64,000 bases of DNA. Source: Streptomyces broussonetiae (GTDB taxonomy: Bacteria; Actinomycetota; Actinomycetes; Streptomycetales; Streptomycetaceae). The stretch covers positions 372,001 through 436,000 of the forward strand of contig NZ_CP047020.1 in NCBI RefSeq assembly GCF_009796285.1, written 5' to 3'. The notes beneath the pieces are model-generated. The model did not search any database and had not been told where the DNA came from. It worked only from the letters and a program-made list of their open reading frames with translations. Shown one piece after another: positions 47,091-56,148 of this stretch. Within the stretch, counting starts at the first letter, position 1; each line of letters begins with the position of its first letter. The position numbers were made by a program, and so were the translations under genes.

Positions 47091-47435
47091 CTAGTGCGCA
47101 GCCTGCCCGAGTCCACCGGCACGGAGGGCATCCTCGATCTCGCCGAGCTTCGCTGACGACAAGACTCCCACCTGCTCGGTCAGATCTTCCTGGGCCAGCG
47201 TGACCAGCCAAGTGCACGGGACAAGACCGGGACGTGGCAGCGCCACTCGAAGGACGCCCTCGACAGGCAGCCCCTCGGGCGCCCCCACTGCCACCTCGAC
47301 GGCCACACCGCTGATCTCGGTCCCCGCAGGAGCGACGACCTGCATCGCTCGGAACCCGGACGCTTCGTCTCCTGACAGCAGTACTACCGGCCGCCGCTCG
47401 TCAAAGTCCGCCAACCAGACCTCGCCGCGCTGCAT
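47091..47435 (-). CDS. MazF/PemK-like toxin, no antitoxin seen
   Basis: 114 codons from ATG 47435. MQRGEVWLADFDERRPVVLL is the standard MazF/PemK opening (RGEVWxxDF), then APAGTEISGVAVEVAVGAPE and an LVPCTWLVTLAQEDLTEQVG region. MazF proteins cleave mRNA. No antitoxin gene is found upstream, where IS256 begins at 47656, so the system may be partial. The usual RPVVVVSxD reads RPVVLLSGDE. Confidence 0.65.
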   Translation of the reverse strand: MQRGEVWLADFDERRPVVLLSGDEASGFRAMQVVAPAGTEISGVAVEVAVGAPEGLPVEGVLRVALPRPGLVPCTWLVTLAQEDLTEQVGVLSSAKLGEIEDALRAGGLGQAAH

Positions 47436-47655
47436 GTGCCCTCCCGACGCAGGATCGCGGGGGAACCTTGCACGCCCCGGACCGAACACCTCATTGTCGG
47501 CCGTAATCCAACCAGTCCAGCGGTCGCAGCGGCCAGCGAACCCGGTGAACCTGCGCGCTCACAGCACTAGGCCAGTGCTCGGCGGAGAGATCATCATGTG
47601 GGAATGACTGAGAACCGATCCACTGTGGCACCGACTGTGGTGCGGCTCGATGGCG

Positions 47656-49059
47656 TCCCACTTTGTGGTGTAGCCGATCAAGGCTAGGGCGTACGCCCCG
47701 GGGCGTGTGGTGATGGGGATTCCGCTCCCTGCCCAGCAGGCGGGCCACCTGCAACTCTCCTTGGTGAACGGCCAGTTCAACCCGGGAGGTGCACGGTGGC
47801 CCTGTCTCAGTCTGACCTACTCCGCCTGCTGGAGTCACTACGTTCGGCGGACGGGCTCGAACTCGTCCGTTCGGTGGCCGAGCGGATGCTCCAGGAATTG
47901 ATCGAGGCCGAGGCGAGCGCGAGGATCGGCGCGGAGTGGAACGAACACACCGACACCCGCACCGCGCTGCGCAACGGGCACCGGGACAAGACACTGACCA
48001 CGCAGGCCGGCGACCTGGACCTGGGCATACCCAAGCTGCGCTCGGGCAGCTTCTTCCCCAGCCTGCTGGAGCGCCGCCGGCGCATCGACCAGGCCCTGTT
48101 CGCCGTCGTGATGGAGGCGTACGTCCACGGGGTGTCCACCCGCTCGGTCGACGAGCTGGTCAAGGCCCTCGGTGCGGACAGCGGGATCTCCAAGAGCGAG
48201 GTCTCGCGGATCTGTGCCGACCTGGACACCCAGCTGACCGCGTTCCGCACCCGGTCGCTGGACCATGTCCGCTTCCCCTACATGTATCTGGATGCGACGT
48301 ACTGCAAGGCCAGGGTCGCCCACCAGATCGTCTCCCGGGCCGTGGTGATCGCCACCGGTATCACCGAGGACGGCGGCCGCGAGGTGCTGGGAGTGATGGT
48401 CGGCGACAGCGAGACCGAGGTGTTCTGGACCCAGTTCCTTCGCTCCTTGCGCGAACGCGGCCTGAACGGGGTCCGGCTCGTGCTCGGCGACCACCACTCG
48501 GGCCTGGTCAAGGCGATCCGCAAGGTGATCATCGGTGCGGCCTACCAGCGGTGCAGGGTGCACTTCCTGCGCAACGTCTTCGGCGTGATCCCCAAGGACG
48601 CCGCCGAGATGGTCGCCGCCACCATCCGCACCATCTTCGCCCAGCCCGACCAGGCCGCCGTTCGCCGCCAGCTCGACACGGTCGCCGACATGCTCGGCGC
48701 GCAGTTCCCGCAGGTCAAACAGATGCTCCTGGAAGCCAAGGACGACCTGACGGCATTCGCAGCCTTCCCCGAACGACATTGGAAGAAGATCCAGTCCACG
48801 AACCCGCTGGAGCGGGTCAACCGAGAGATCAAGCGTCGCATCGATGTCGTCCAGGTCTTCCCCAACGACGACGCGCTGCTGCGGCTGGTCACCGCCGTGC
48901 TCTTCGAGATGCACGACGAGTGGATCGCCTTCCCCCGCCGCTATCTCCCCGAGGGCAGCATGGACCAGATCTACCCCGCCGAGCTCCCCGAAAGCGCCCC
49001 CGAGCTACCCAACACCACCAACACAACCGCCGATTGATCGGCTACACCACGACAAGGGA
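47656..49059 (+). mobile_element. IS256-family insertion sequence
   Basis: Inverted ends (left TCCCACTTTGTGGTGTAGCC, right complement GGCTACACCACGACAAGGGA) flank one transposase gene; 1404 bp, normal for IS256. It cuts the 5-prime end of a GNAT gene. No 8-bp duplication is clear. Confidence 0.85.
47796..49037 (+). CDS. IS256-family transposase
   Basis: 413 residues, full length. DDE features: MYLDATYCKARV, VLGDHHSGLVKAIRKVIIGA, RCRVHFLRNV, and NPLERVNREIKRR with the catalytic Glu. The stop lies inside the right inverted repeat. GTG start after CGGGAGGTGCAC. Appears intact. Confidence 0.93.
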   Translation: MALSQSDLLRLLESLRSADGLELVRSVAERMLQELIEAEASARIGAEWNEHTDTRTALRNGHRDKTLTTQAGDLDLGIPKLRSGSFFPSLLERRRRIDQALFAVVMEAYVHGVSTRSVDELVKALGADSGISKSEVSRICADLDTQLTAFRTRSLDHVRFPYMYLDATYCKARVAHQIVSRAVVIATGITEDGGREVLGVMVGDSETEVFWTQFLRSLRERGLNGVRLVLGDHHSGLVKAIRKVIIGAAYQRCRVHFLRNVFGVIPKDAAEMVAATIRTIFAQPDQAAVRRQLDTVADMLGAQFPQVKQMLLEAKDDLTAFAAFPERHWKKIQSTNPLERVNREIKRRIDVVQVFPNDDALLRLVTAVLFEMHDEWIAFPRRYLPEGSMDQIYPAELPESAPELPNTTNTTAD

Positions 49060-49566
49060 CACAACCTGCGGCTCGCCCAGTACACCAAGGCGGACCAGGA
49101 GGAGATCCTTGGCAACAGCGATGATCCCTTCGGTGTCGCCTGGACAGGTCTGACCTGGCTGCCGAAAGAAGAGCACTTCGGCATCCGGCACGACGGCCGC
49201 CTCGTGGCACACGCCGGCCTGCTGCGACTGCCTGTTGCGATCGGCGACGCCGAGACAGAGGTGGTGGGCGTCGGCGGGGTGGCCGTCTCACCCGGCATGC
49301 AAGGTCAGGGCCTCGCTCGCCTCGTCGTCACAGCTGCCCTGGAGCACGCCCGAACGATGGGTCCTCAACACGCACTCCTCTTCTGCCGGCCTCCCCTCGT
49401 GTCGCTCTACCAGCGCCTCGGATGGCACCCGTTCGACAAGGACGTACTCGTCGAACAACCCGAAGGCCGCCTCGTGACCATGCCGCTGCGGACCATGGTG
49501 ACGCCCCTGCGCGACGACGCCCGGTGGCCCTCAGGGCCAGTACGGCTGTTCTCACTCCCTATGTGA
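49060..49566 (+). pseudogene. GNAT acetyltransferase, 5-prime end lost to IS256
   Basis: Open from the IS end: LRLAQYTKADQEEILGNSDD, HAGLLRLPVAIG, then VVGVGGVAVSPGMQGQGLAR (acetyl-CoA loop), FCRPPLVSLYQRLGWHPFDK. The frame continues from the IS sequence without its own start. Probably non-functional. Confidence 0.7.
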
Positions 49567-49806
49567 CGTGCCCCTTCAGCAAAAGCCGCGCACCACGGCG
49601 ACATGCACCAGTGTCAGTTCGCACCAACATTTTCCGGCTCTGCGATGGCCAAGCACTGCCCAAACTCGGGGACAAACGCTGTCGACTCTCGGGGTCTGGC
49701 ACAAGTTCCGTGAGCCGGGCACGCGTTGTAGTTGTTGATCTCCTTGCGGTGGGTGCGGAAGCCGCCCTGAAATCGTTCCTCGTGTGGATGGCACGGCCGA
49801 CATTCG

Positions 49807-51438
49807 GTGGCCGTGAACGAGGTGTTGTCCCGGCTCCAGGAGTTGTTGTTTCCGTCGGTCCCCGGCGTCGCCGTCGTGGCTGTAGATACGCACGGCGAGG
49901 CGATACGCGTCGTGGCCCGGTGCACACCCGCCGGGGCCGCCTGTCCCGACTGCGCCCACTGGACGGAACGGGTCCACAGCTCCTACCTGCGGTTTCCGGC
50001 AGATCTGCCTGCTGCCGGGCGACGAGCACAGCTCGCGTTGCGGGTCCGGCGGTTCTTCTGCACGGCCTCGGCCTGCGGCCGGCGGACGTTCGTCGAGCAA
50101 GTGCCGGGGCTGCCCCGCCGCCACGGCCGGGTCACCGAGCGGCTGCGCCGGGCGATGAGTGAGATCGGGCTGGCCCTGGCGGGCCGGGCTGGCGCCCGCC
50201 TCGCCCGGGTCATGGGCATCGCGACCAGCCGCGCCACGCTGCTGCGGCGGGTGATGGACCTGCCCGATCCGGCAACGACGCAGGCCCGCGCCGTCGGCGT
50301 GGACGACTTCGCGCTCCGGCGCGGCCACGTCTACGGGACGGTCGTGATCGACGCCGAGACTCACCAGGTCCTCGACCTGCTGCCCGAACGCGACGCCGCC
50401 ACGCTCGCCCCGTGGCTCGCGGCCCACCCCGGAATCGAGGTGATCTGCCGTGACCGCGCCGGTGCCTACGCCGAGGCCGCCGATGCTGCCGCGCCCCAGG
50501 CCCTCCAGGTCGCCGACCGGTTCCACCTCTGGCAGAACCTTGCCTCCGCGGTCGAGAAGACCGTCGCCGACCACCGCTCCTGCCTGCGAGACCTGCCGCC
50601 GCTCACCCTGGAACCCGAGCCCGCCTGGGAGACGCCCGCCGTCTCGGCACCCGGCCAGGGCGCCGAGACGAATGACCCGACCGGAAGGTTCGCCGAACAG
50701 GCCCGCGCCCACCACGCCCTCGTCCACGATCTCCTCGCCCAGGGCATGAGCCTGAGGGGCGTTGCCCACCACCTGGGCTGGGGGCGGCACACCGTGCAGA
50801 GGTACGCCCGTGCGGCCCGCTGGCAGGACATGGTCAAAGGCCGCAAGCGACAACTCCCCAGCAAACTCGCTCCGTTCAAGCGCTACCGGGCCGGGCGCTG
50901 GGCCGAAACCGAAGGGAACGTGACCATCCTCGATCTCCACCGGGAGATCACCGAACGTGGATTCCGCGGTCATTACTCCACCGCCCGCGACTGGATCCGG
51001 CGCGACCTGCCGCAACGGGAAGGCTTCACACCCGCAGCGCCACCGCCCTCGGTACGCCAGGTGACCGGCTGGCTCACCCGCCACCCCGCCACCTTGACCG
51101 AAGTCGAGAAACTGCACCGCAAGGCCGTGCTCGACCGCTGCCCGGAACTGGCGTCTGCCGCAGAGCTGACCAGCTCGTTCGCAGAGATGCTCACCACTCT
51201 CAGCGGCGACCGCCTGCCCAATTGGAGCACCGAGGCCACGGGCACCGACCTGGCTGGCGTCAGCAGCTTCGCCGCCGGACTGAGCAACGACTTCGACGCG
51301 GTGACCGCAGGGCTGACCACCGACTGGAACTCCGGGCCGCTCGAAGGAGCAGTCAATTGGATCAAGATGCTCAAACGGCAGATGTTCGGCCGGGCTGGCT
51401 TTGGTCTCCTGCGCAAGCGAGTCCTGCTCGCCACATGA
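49807..51438 (+). CDS. ISL3-family transposase
   Basis: 543 residues. N-terminal zinc-finger region (CPDCAHWTERVHSSYLRFPA, FFCTASACGRRTFVEQVPGL), DDE core (AVGVDDFALRRGHVYGTVVI, VICRDRAGAYAEAADAAAPQ, VADRFHLWQNL) and C-terminal PLEGAVNWIKMLKRQMFGRA, GFGLLRKRVLLA. Full length. Confidence 0.93.
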   Translation: MAVNEVLSRLQELLFPSVPGVAVVAVDTHGEAIRVVARCTPAGAACPDCAHWTERVHSSYLRFPADLPAAGRRAQLALRVRRFFCTASACGRRTFVEQVPGLPRRHGRVTERLRRAMSEIGLALAGRAGARLARVMGIATSRATLLRRVMDLPDPATTQARAVGVDDFALRRGHVYGTVVIDAETHQVLDLLPERDAATLAPWLAAHPGIEVICRDRAGAYAEAADAAAPQALQVADRFHLWQNLASAVEKTVADHRSCLRDLPPLTLEPEPAWETPAVSAPGQGAETNDPTGRFAEQARAHHALVHDLLAQGMSLRGVAHHLGWGRHTVQRYARAARWQDMVKGRKRQLPSKLAPFKRYRAGRWAETEGNVTILDLHREITERGFRGHYSTARDWIRRDLPQREGFTPAAPPPSVRQVTGWLTRHPATLTEVEKLHRKAVLDRCPELASAAELTSSFAEMLTTLSGDRLPNWSTEATGTDLAGVSSFAAGLSNDFDAVTAGLTTDWNSGPLEGAVNWIKMLKRQMFGRAGFGLLRKRVLLAT

Positions 51439-51496
51439 TCGTGCTGTCAGTGGTTGATGCGAGGATCGCCGCACAACTCGCTAAAAGGAGATCATC

Positions 51497-51934
51497 GTGG
51501 GTACCTGGGGCACCGGCCCTTTCGACAACGACACGGCCTCGGACTTCGCTATCGCGCTTGACAATGCGGAGCCCGAACAACGCGAATTCCTGATCCGGGG
51601 TGCCCTCGCCCGAACGGCCAAGGCGACTGGCTACCTCACGGAAGCAGAAGAAGCGGTTGCCGCCGCCGCGTTGATCGCGACACAGTGCCCAGGCGGCGAA
51701 CCGATTGACACAGCTTACGTCCCTGAGAAGCCCATGCCAGTCTTTCCCGTCGATCTTCGGACGCTCGCGGCCGAAGCCCTCACCCGCATCCTGGATGACG
51801 AGTCTGAACTGGCCGCGAACTGGGTCGAGCCTGCTGATGCGCGCCGATGGCTCACAACAATCAGCCACCTCTGCGGAGTACTTGCCCCGCCATCAGCATC
51901 CACTGACGTCCCGCTCTTCGACCTCGACTCGTAA
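51497..51934 (+). CDS. DUF4259-family passenger protein
   Basis: 145 residues. MGTWGTGPFDNDTASDFAIA is the typical DUF4259 start, followed by helices (EAEEAVAAAALIATQCPGGE, RTLAAEALTRILDDESELA). The family is small, widespread in actinomycetes and often found with immunity-type genes; its function is not known. GTG start after AAAAGGAG. It lies between the transposase and the right end of the ISL3 element. Confidence 0.82.
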   Translation: MGTWGTGPFDNDTASDFAIALDNAEPEQREFLIRGALARTAKATGYLTEAEEAVAAAALIATQCPGGEPIDTAYVPEKPMPVFPVDLRTLAAEALTRILDDESELAANWVEPADARRWLTTISHLCGVLAPPSASTDVPLFDLDS

Positions 51935-51997
51935 CGCTACGTTACTGTTCACGGAACTTGTGCCAGACCCCAGAACTCGTGCTTACAGACACCCAGC

Positions 51998-52535
51998 GGG
52001 TGCGCAGACGGCGGAAGTGGTGCAGGAGGGCGAAGGCGGCTTCGACGACCCAGCGGTGGATGCCCAGGCCGGAGCCGTGCTCGGTTCCGCGGCGGGCGAT
52101 GATCGGGCGGATGCCCAGGTGCTGTAGCCGGCGTCGGTAGACGTCGTAGTCGTAGCCGCGGTCGGCGTACAGCGTCGTGGGGCGGCGGCGGGGACGCCCG
52201 CGCTTGCCTTTGACCGGGGGGCAGCGTGGACCAAGGGCAAGAGCTGGGTGACGTCGTGCCGGTTTGCGCCGGTCAGCGTGGCGGCGAGCGGAATGCCGTG
52301 TGCATCGGTGATCACGTGGTGTTTGCTGCCCGTCATGCCCCGGTCCACCGGGGACGGTCCTGTCCTCTGGCCGCCCGTCATCGCCCGCACATGCGAGCCG
52401 TCGACCGCGGCCCGGGAGAAGTCCAGTAGGCCCGCCGCCCGTAACTCGGCGAGCAGCAACTCGTGCAGAGCCTGCCACACCCCGGCCTCTTGCCAGTCCC
52501 GCAGCCTGCGCCAGCACGTGCTCCCCGGAAGGACA
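51998..52535 (-). pseudogene. IS5-family transposase relic, cut at both ends
   Basis: Reads TCWRRLRDWQEAGVWQALHE, FSRAAVDGSHVRAMTGGQRT, HVITDAHGIPLAATLTGANR, then after a shift near 52222 GKRGRPRRRPTTLYADRGYD, HRWVVEAAFALLHHFRRLRT. The N-terminus is lost near 52535 and the last ~25 residues near 51998, next to the ISL3 end. Confidence 0.8.
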
Positions 52536-52550
52536 CCCATCGCTCCGACT

Positions 52551-53219
52551 CAATGCGGCTGCGACCAGTAGATGCGGTTGACCGCCGGTTTCAGGTTGTC
52601 GTAGCGGATGTGCTTGGTCGGCACTCCGCCCAGGACGTTGAACGCCTCGACGTGCCCTTCCATGAAGGACTCCTGGGCCTGCGAGGCATAGACACGGTGG
52701 ACGGCCTTGCCGGAGTACGACAGCCGCAGCGTGAACAGGTGGCACTTGACGACCTCGCCCGCCAGGCGGACCCAGACATCGGCGAACGACCTCGGCTTCC
52801 TCGCCGGGCAGGTGGACCTGCGGGACCATGCCCGTCAGGTGCCGGCGGCCCTCCAGCACCTCGGCCTCGATCTGCGGACGCCTGGCCAGCACGTAGTCGC
52901 AGACCGTGGAGTAGGAAACCAGGTCGAAGTCGTACTCCTGGGCAAGACGCTGATGGATCCGGCGGGCGGTGTGCTTCTACTTGCGCGGCGCACTCGCGTC
53001 TTCCCGCAGCATCGCGTCGATCCACGGCTTGGCCGGGTCCAGGACCGTGGCCCGCGGCACCGGCTTCTTCCGTGGCGGCGGGACAGCAGACAGAAGGGCC
53101 TGCCGCACCGTCCGACGATGCACTCCGTACTTCTCCGCCAGAGCCCGCTGCGACAGTTCCGGATCAAGACGCTTATCCCTCCGGATCGCAGCGAACAGCT
53201 CCGTCCGCGACAAACCCAT
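52551..53219 (-). pseudogene. IS21-family IstA relic
   Basis: Starts MGLSRTELFAAIRRDKRLDP, LSQRALAEKYGVHRRTVRQA, PWIDAMLREDASAPRK, then an in-frame TAG, then HTARRIHQRLAQEYDFDLVS, RRHLTGMVPQVHLPGEEAEV, a second shift, and GHVEAFNVLGGVPTKHIRYD, NRIYWSQPH. The C-terminal half and istB are gone. Just upstream (53225-53275) are repeats of ACCGTGATC that look like the IS21 end. Confidence 0.8.
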
Positions 53220-53401
53220 CCCGGCCTCCCGACACGACCGTGATCAAGCACCACGGCCTCCGACATGACCGTGATCGACGCACAAACCCTGCCGTCGCCG
53301 GGCGGACGGAGCAGTGCATTCACTCCAAAGAGGGCACGTCGCGGACCTGCATGTCGGCCTACTCGCGCGAACGTCACCAGCCTGTCGCGCGGTCCGCCGT
53401 A

Positions 53402-54250
53402 CTACTCACTCTCGTCGAGAGCCCGATAGTCGCGACTGCGAGGCAAGCCCTTCACCAACTGCAAGAACCCCTCATGCAGCCGACCGTTGGTGACCAGCAC
53501 CGACATGTCGCCTTCCAGTACGGACGTTCCGCTCAGGTCGGTCACCCGGCCTCCCGCCTCTGTGACGATGGCCGGCATCGAAGCGACGTCCTCATAGCCC
53601 ATCGGCGGACCGGCGATGACACCGGCATCGGCCCGGCCCGTCACCAGGGCCACGATCATGCGTGTTGAGGGCACCAGGAGGACCCGGCGGTGAAGAGCAC
53701 AAAGGAGTTCCTCCGGCCATCCAGCCGGATTGTGCATCAGCGTCCTCGCCCCTCCCAGAGCCGTCCGCTCCGTGACCCGGGCACGGCGGCCCGACTGCAA
53801 GTCAGGCTCCGGGCCGGGCAGCACCCAGCAGCCCAGACCACAACCCGCCACAATCATCTGCTGACTCATGGGCATGTTGATCACGCCGATAGCAGGCCCG
53901 TGCTCGTCCTCGTAAGCGAGATCATTCGCGAACAGCGGCACCCGGTGCATGAAGAACTTCGTGCCGTTGATCGGGTCGATGATCCAACGCCGCCCAGATG
54001 ACCCGCCGGTCGCGCCTCCCTCCTCTCCGAAGATCCCGTCGTCCGGCACCCGCCGTCTCAGCTCATCCCTGATCAGCTCTTCAACCGCCACGTCGATCTC
54101 GGTGACCTCGGTGCCGTCCTCCTTGAGACGGCTGTGCCAGTCATCGCTGAAGAAACCTTGCGCCGACATCTGCCCGGCACGACCGGCCAGGCGAACAGCG
54201 AAGTCCAGAAGCTCCCGATCAACGGGAGGGGCATCGAACACGTAGTCCAT
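53402..54250 (-). CDS. Inositol-monophosphatase-family protein
   Basis: 282 residues. Family motifs: GEEGG (metal ligand), WIIDPINGTKFF, and GYEDVASMPAIVTEAGGRVT at the third metal site. The canonical DPIDGT has Asp where this protein has Asn. Members hydrolyse small phosphate esters such as inositol or histidinol phosphate. The Asn change may weaken metal binding. No operon partner. Confidence 0.85.
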   Translation of the reverse strand: MDYVFDAPPVDRELLDFAVRLAGRAGQMSAQGFFSDDWHSRLKEDGTEVTEIDVAVEELIRDELRRRVPDDGIFGEEGGATGGSSGRRWIIDPINGTKFFMHRVPLFANDLAYEDEHGPAIGVINMPMSQQMIVAGCGLGCWVLPGPEPDLQSGRRARVTERTALGGARTLMHNPAGWPEELLCALHRRVLLVPSTRMIVALVTGRADAGVIAGPPMGYEDVASMPAIVTEAGGRVTDLSGTSVLEGDMSVLVTNGRLHEGFLQLVKGLPRSRDYRALDESE

Positions 54251-54367
54251 CCGTCGAGCCTTCCACGGCTCTCTGACCGCCGGGGTGGGGCCAGATCAAC
54301 TTCTTACGCGTGGAGCCACTTCTGAGCCGTGCCGTGGAGCCCAATGAGGTGCTTACAAACAAGTCGC

Positions 54368-54434
54368 AGGATCAGCACGTGAAGGCCGCCGGGCAGCCTC
54401 GCCCTACGGGGCCGGGCACCACCGGCTCAGCCCC
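54368..54434 (+). repeat. 67-bp direct repeat, upstream copy
   Basis: AGGATCAGCACGTGAAGGCC and the following ~47 bases are repeated at 56029-56095, where they encode the C-terminal tail of the PP2C protein (DQHVKAADQPRPTGPGTADS). Here the same tail reads in a short frame with no gene before it. Confidence 0.75.
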
Positions 54435-54601
54435 GCAAGCTTCCCCCGTCTTCACACGCCACTGCTCACCGGGGGCCGGGCACACAAGCGCACGCCGCCC
54501 CACAACGGGAATACGCCCGCGGACCTGGTGGCACCGCCTGTGTGAAGCCAACAGGCGGCCGTCCGGCGGCGTCGACGAAGGTACGCCTCTTCGACGTGTC
54601 C

Positions 54602-54649
54602 CTCACCCAGGTCACCGGTCTGCTCGCGCCCGGCGACGCACGCCGGTGA
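54602..54649 (+). pseudogene. Integrase C-terminal tail relic
   Basis: [15 protein letters not shown] and a stop, almost the same as the end of the broken integrase at 39760 ([12 protein letters not shown]). Nothing else of that gene is recognisable here. Confidence 0.4.
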
Positions 54650-54734
54650 CCGCGTGGCCTGGGCTGATCGCCTGAACGGTGGCATTACCGAGCCCTGGCC
54701 GTCAGCCGAAGACCGTCCAGGGAAGGCGTAAGGC

Positions 54735-56099
54735 ATGGGTGATGACGAGGGCGGCAAGGCGCTGGTGGACCGTCTGTCGTTGCTGGCAGATGCCCAGGCG
54801 GCGCTGGCCAGCACGCTGGACCTGCGGGAGGGGCTGCGGCGGGCGTGCCGGGTGCTGGCCGGGCGGCTGGGAGACTGGTGCGTGGTCGACCTGTTGGACG
54901 AGGCCGGCGGGCTGGAGCGGGCCGTCGTGGTCCACCGCACCCCCGAGAAGCTGGTGCCGGGGGGATTCGAAGGGCCTCTGCCGCCGGTGCCGCAGGATGC
55001 GGACGGGCCGCTGCCGCGGGTGCTGCGTGGCGCGGGCCCACTGCTGCTCACCGAGCTTCTTCCGCCGAGCCGAGCGGACAACCCGCTGCACGCCCGGCAG
55101 CTGGAGTTGTTCGAGCAGCTGGATGCGCGCAGCGCCGTCATCACCCCGCTGCGGGCCCGCCGGGAGGTCCTCGGCGCCCTGACCGTGGCGCGCACCGATG
55201 CCGGCCACCCGTTCACCGACGATGATCTCCCACTGTTCGAGGACCTGGTCCGCAGCCTGGCGCTGCAGGTGGACAACACCCGGCTGTACCAGCAGACCCG
55301 GGCCATCGCCGAGCGCTTCCAACGCTCCCTGCTGCCGAAGCTGCCGGAGGTCGAGCAGCTGCAGATCACCGCCCGCTACGCCCCCGCGCAGACGATCGCG
55401 CAAGTCGGCGGGGACTGGTACGACGCCTTCGTCCTGCCCGAGGGCGACACGGTGCTGGCCATCGGTGACGTGACCGGCCATGACCTGCAGGCGGCTGTCG
55501 CCATGAGCGCCCTGCGCAACATGCTGCGCGGTATCGCCGTGGACCGCCAGGAGCCCCCCGGCGAAGTCCTGCGCCGCCTGGACATCGCCAGCCACACGCT
55601 GACCCCGGAGGCGACCGCGACGTGCATCTACGCCCTGGTGAAAGGCCCCGAAAAGGGCGGCGGCCCCTGGGTTCTGCACCATGCCGCGGCCGGGCATCTG
55701 CCGCCGCTGCTGACCACCGCCGAGGGCGACACCCGCTACCTGGAGACGGGCGCGGGACTGCTGATCGGTCTGGACCCCGGGCACCGGCGCCCGACCGCCA
55801 TCGACGACCTGCCCACGAACTGCACCGTCCTGCTGTACACCGACGGACTGATCGAGCGCCGCAGCGAAGACATCGACCGCGGACTGACCCGGCTGCGCCA
55901 GCACGCCGCCGCCCTCGCCCGCGAACCCCTGGACGTCTTCTGCGACGAGCTGCTCAGCGGGCTGACCGCCGACGCCACCGACGACACCGCCCTGCTCGCC
56001 GTACGCCCCACCTCCCCACCCCAGCCACAGGATCAGCACGTGAAGGCCGCCGACCAGCCTCGCCCTACGGGGCCGGGCACCGCCGACTCAACCCCATAA
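54735..56099 (+). CDS. GAF domain and PP2C/SpoIIE-type phosphatase
   Basis: 454 residues. Residues 15-180 form a GAF-like sensor domain; 195-430 are the SpoIIE/RsbU phosphatase domain with metal-binding VGGDWYDAF, AIGDVTGHDLQAAVAM and LLYTDGLIERR, DDTALLAVR. Such proteins dephosphorylate anti-anti-sigma factors to release alternative sigma factors. No HATPase kinase domain is fused. The ~25-residue tail lies in the 67-bp direct repeat. Confidence 0.9.
   Translation: MGDDEGGKALVDRLSLLADAQAALASTLDLREGLRRACRVLAGRLGDWCVVDLLDEAGGLERAVVVHRTPEKLVPGGFEGPLPPVPQDADGPLPRVLRGAGPLLLTELLPPSRADNPLHARQLELFEQLDARSAVITPLRARREVLGALTVARTDAGHPFTDDDLPLFEDLVRSLALQVDNTRLYQQTRAIAERFQRSLLPKLPEVEQLQITARYAPAQTIAQVGGDWYDAFVLPEGDTVLAIGDVTGHDLQAAVAMSALRNMLRGIAVDRQEPPGEVLRRLDIASHTLTPEATATCIYALVKGPEKGGGPWVLHHAAAGHLPPLLTTAEGDTRYLETGAGLLIGLDPGHRRPTAIDDLPTNCTVLLYTDGLIERRSEDIDRGLTRLRQHAAALAREPLDVFCDELLSGLTADATDDTALLAVRPTSPPQPQDQHVKAADQPRPTGPGTADSTP
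56029..56095 (+). repeat. 67-bp direct repeat, downstream copy
   Basis: Second copy, inside the 3-prime end of the phosphatase gene; about 1.66 kb from the first. Recombination between them would delete the phosphatase. Confidence 0.75.
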
Positions 56100-56148
56100 C
56101 ACCCGTTCCCCTCCACTCGCTTCACTCCACAGCTCGCAGGCCCGGTTG

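Larger units (their letters stand above)
49691..51971 (+). mobile_element. ISL3-family element with a DUF4259 passenger
   Basis: Perfect 23-bp inverted ends: 49691-49713 (GGGGTCTGGCACAAGTTCCG then TGA) and complement at 51949-51971. Between them are an intact ISL3 transposase and a second gene. In a plain ISL3 element the right end lies soon after the transposase stop; here it is ~510 bases later. The second gene is thus inside the element. No 8-bp duplication seen. Confidence 0.75.
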
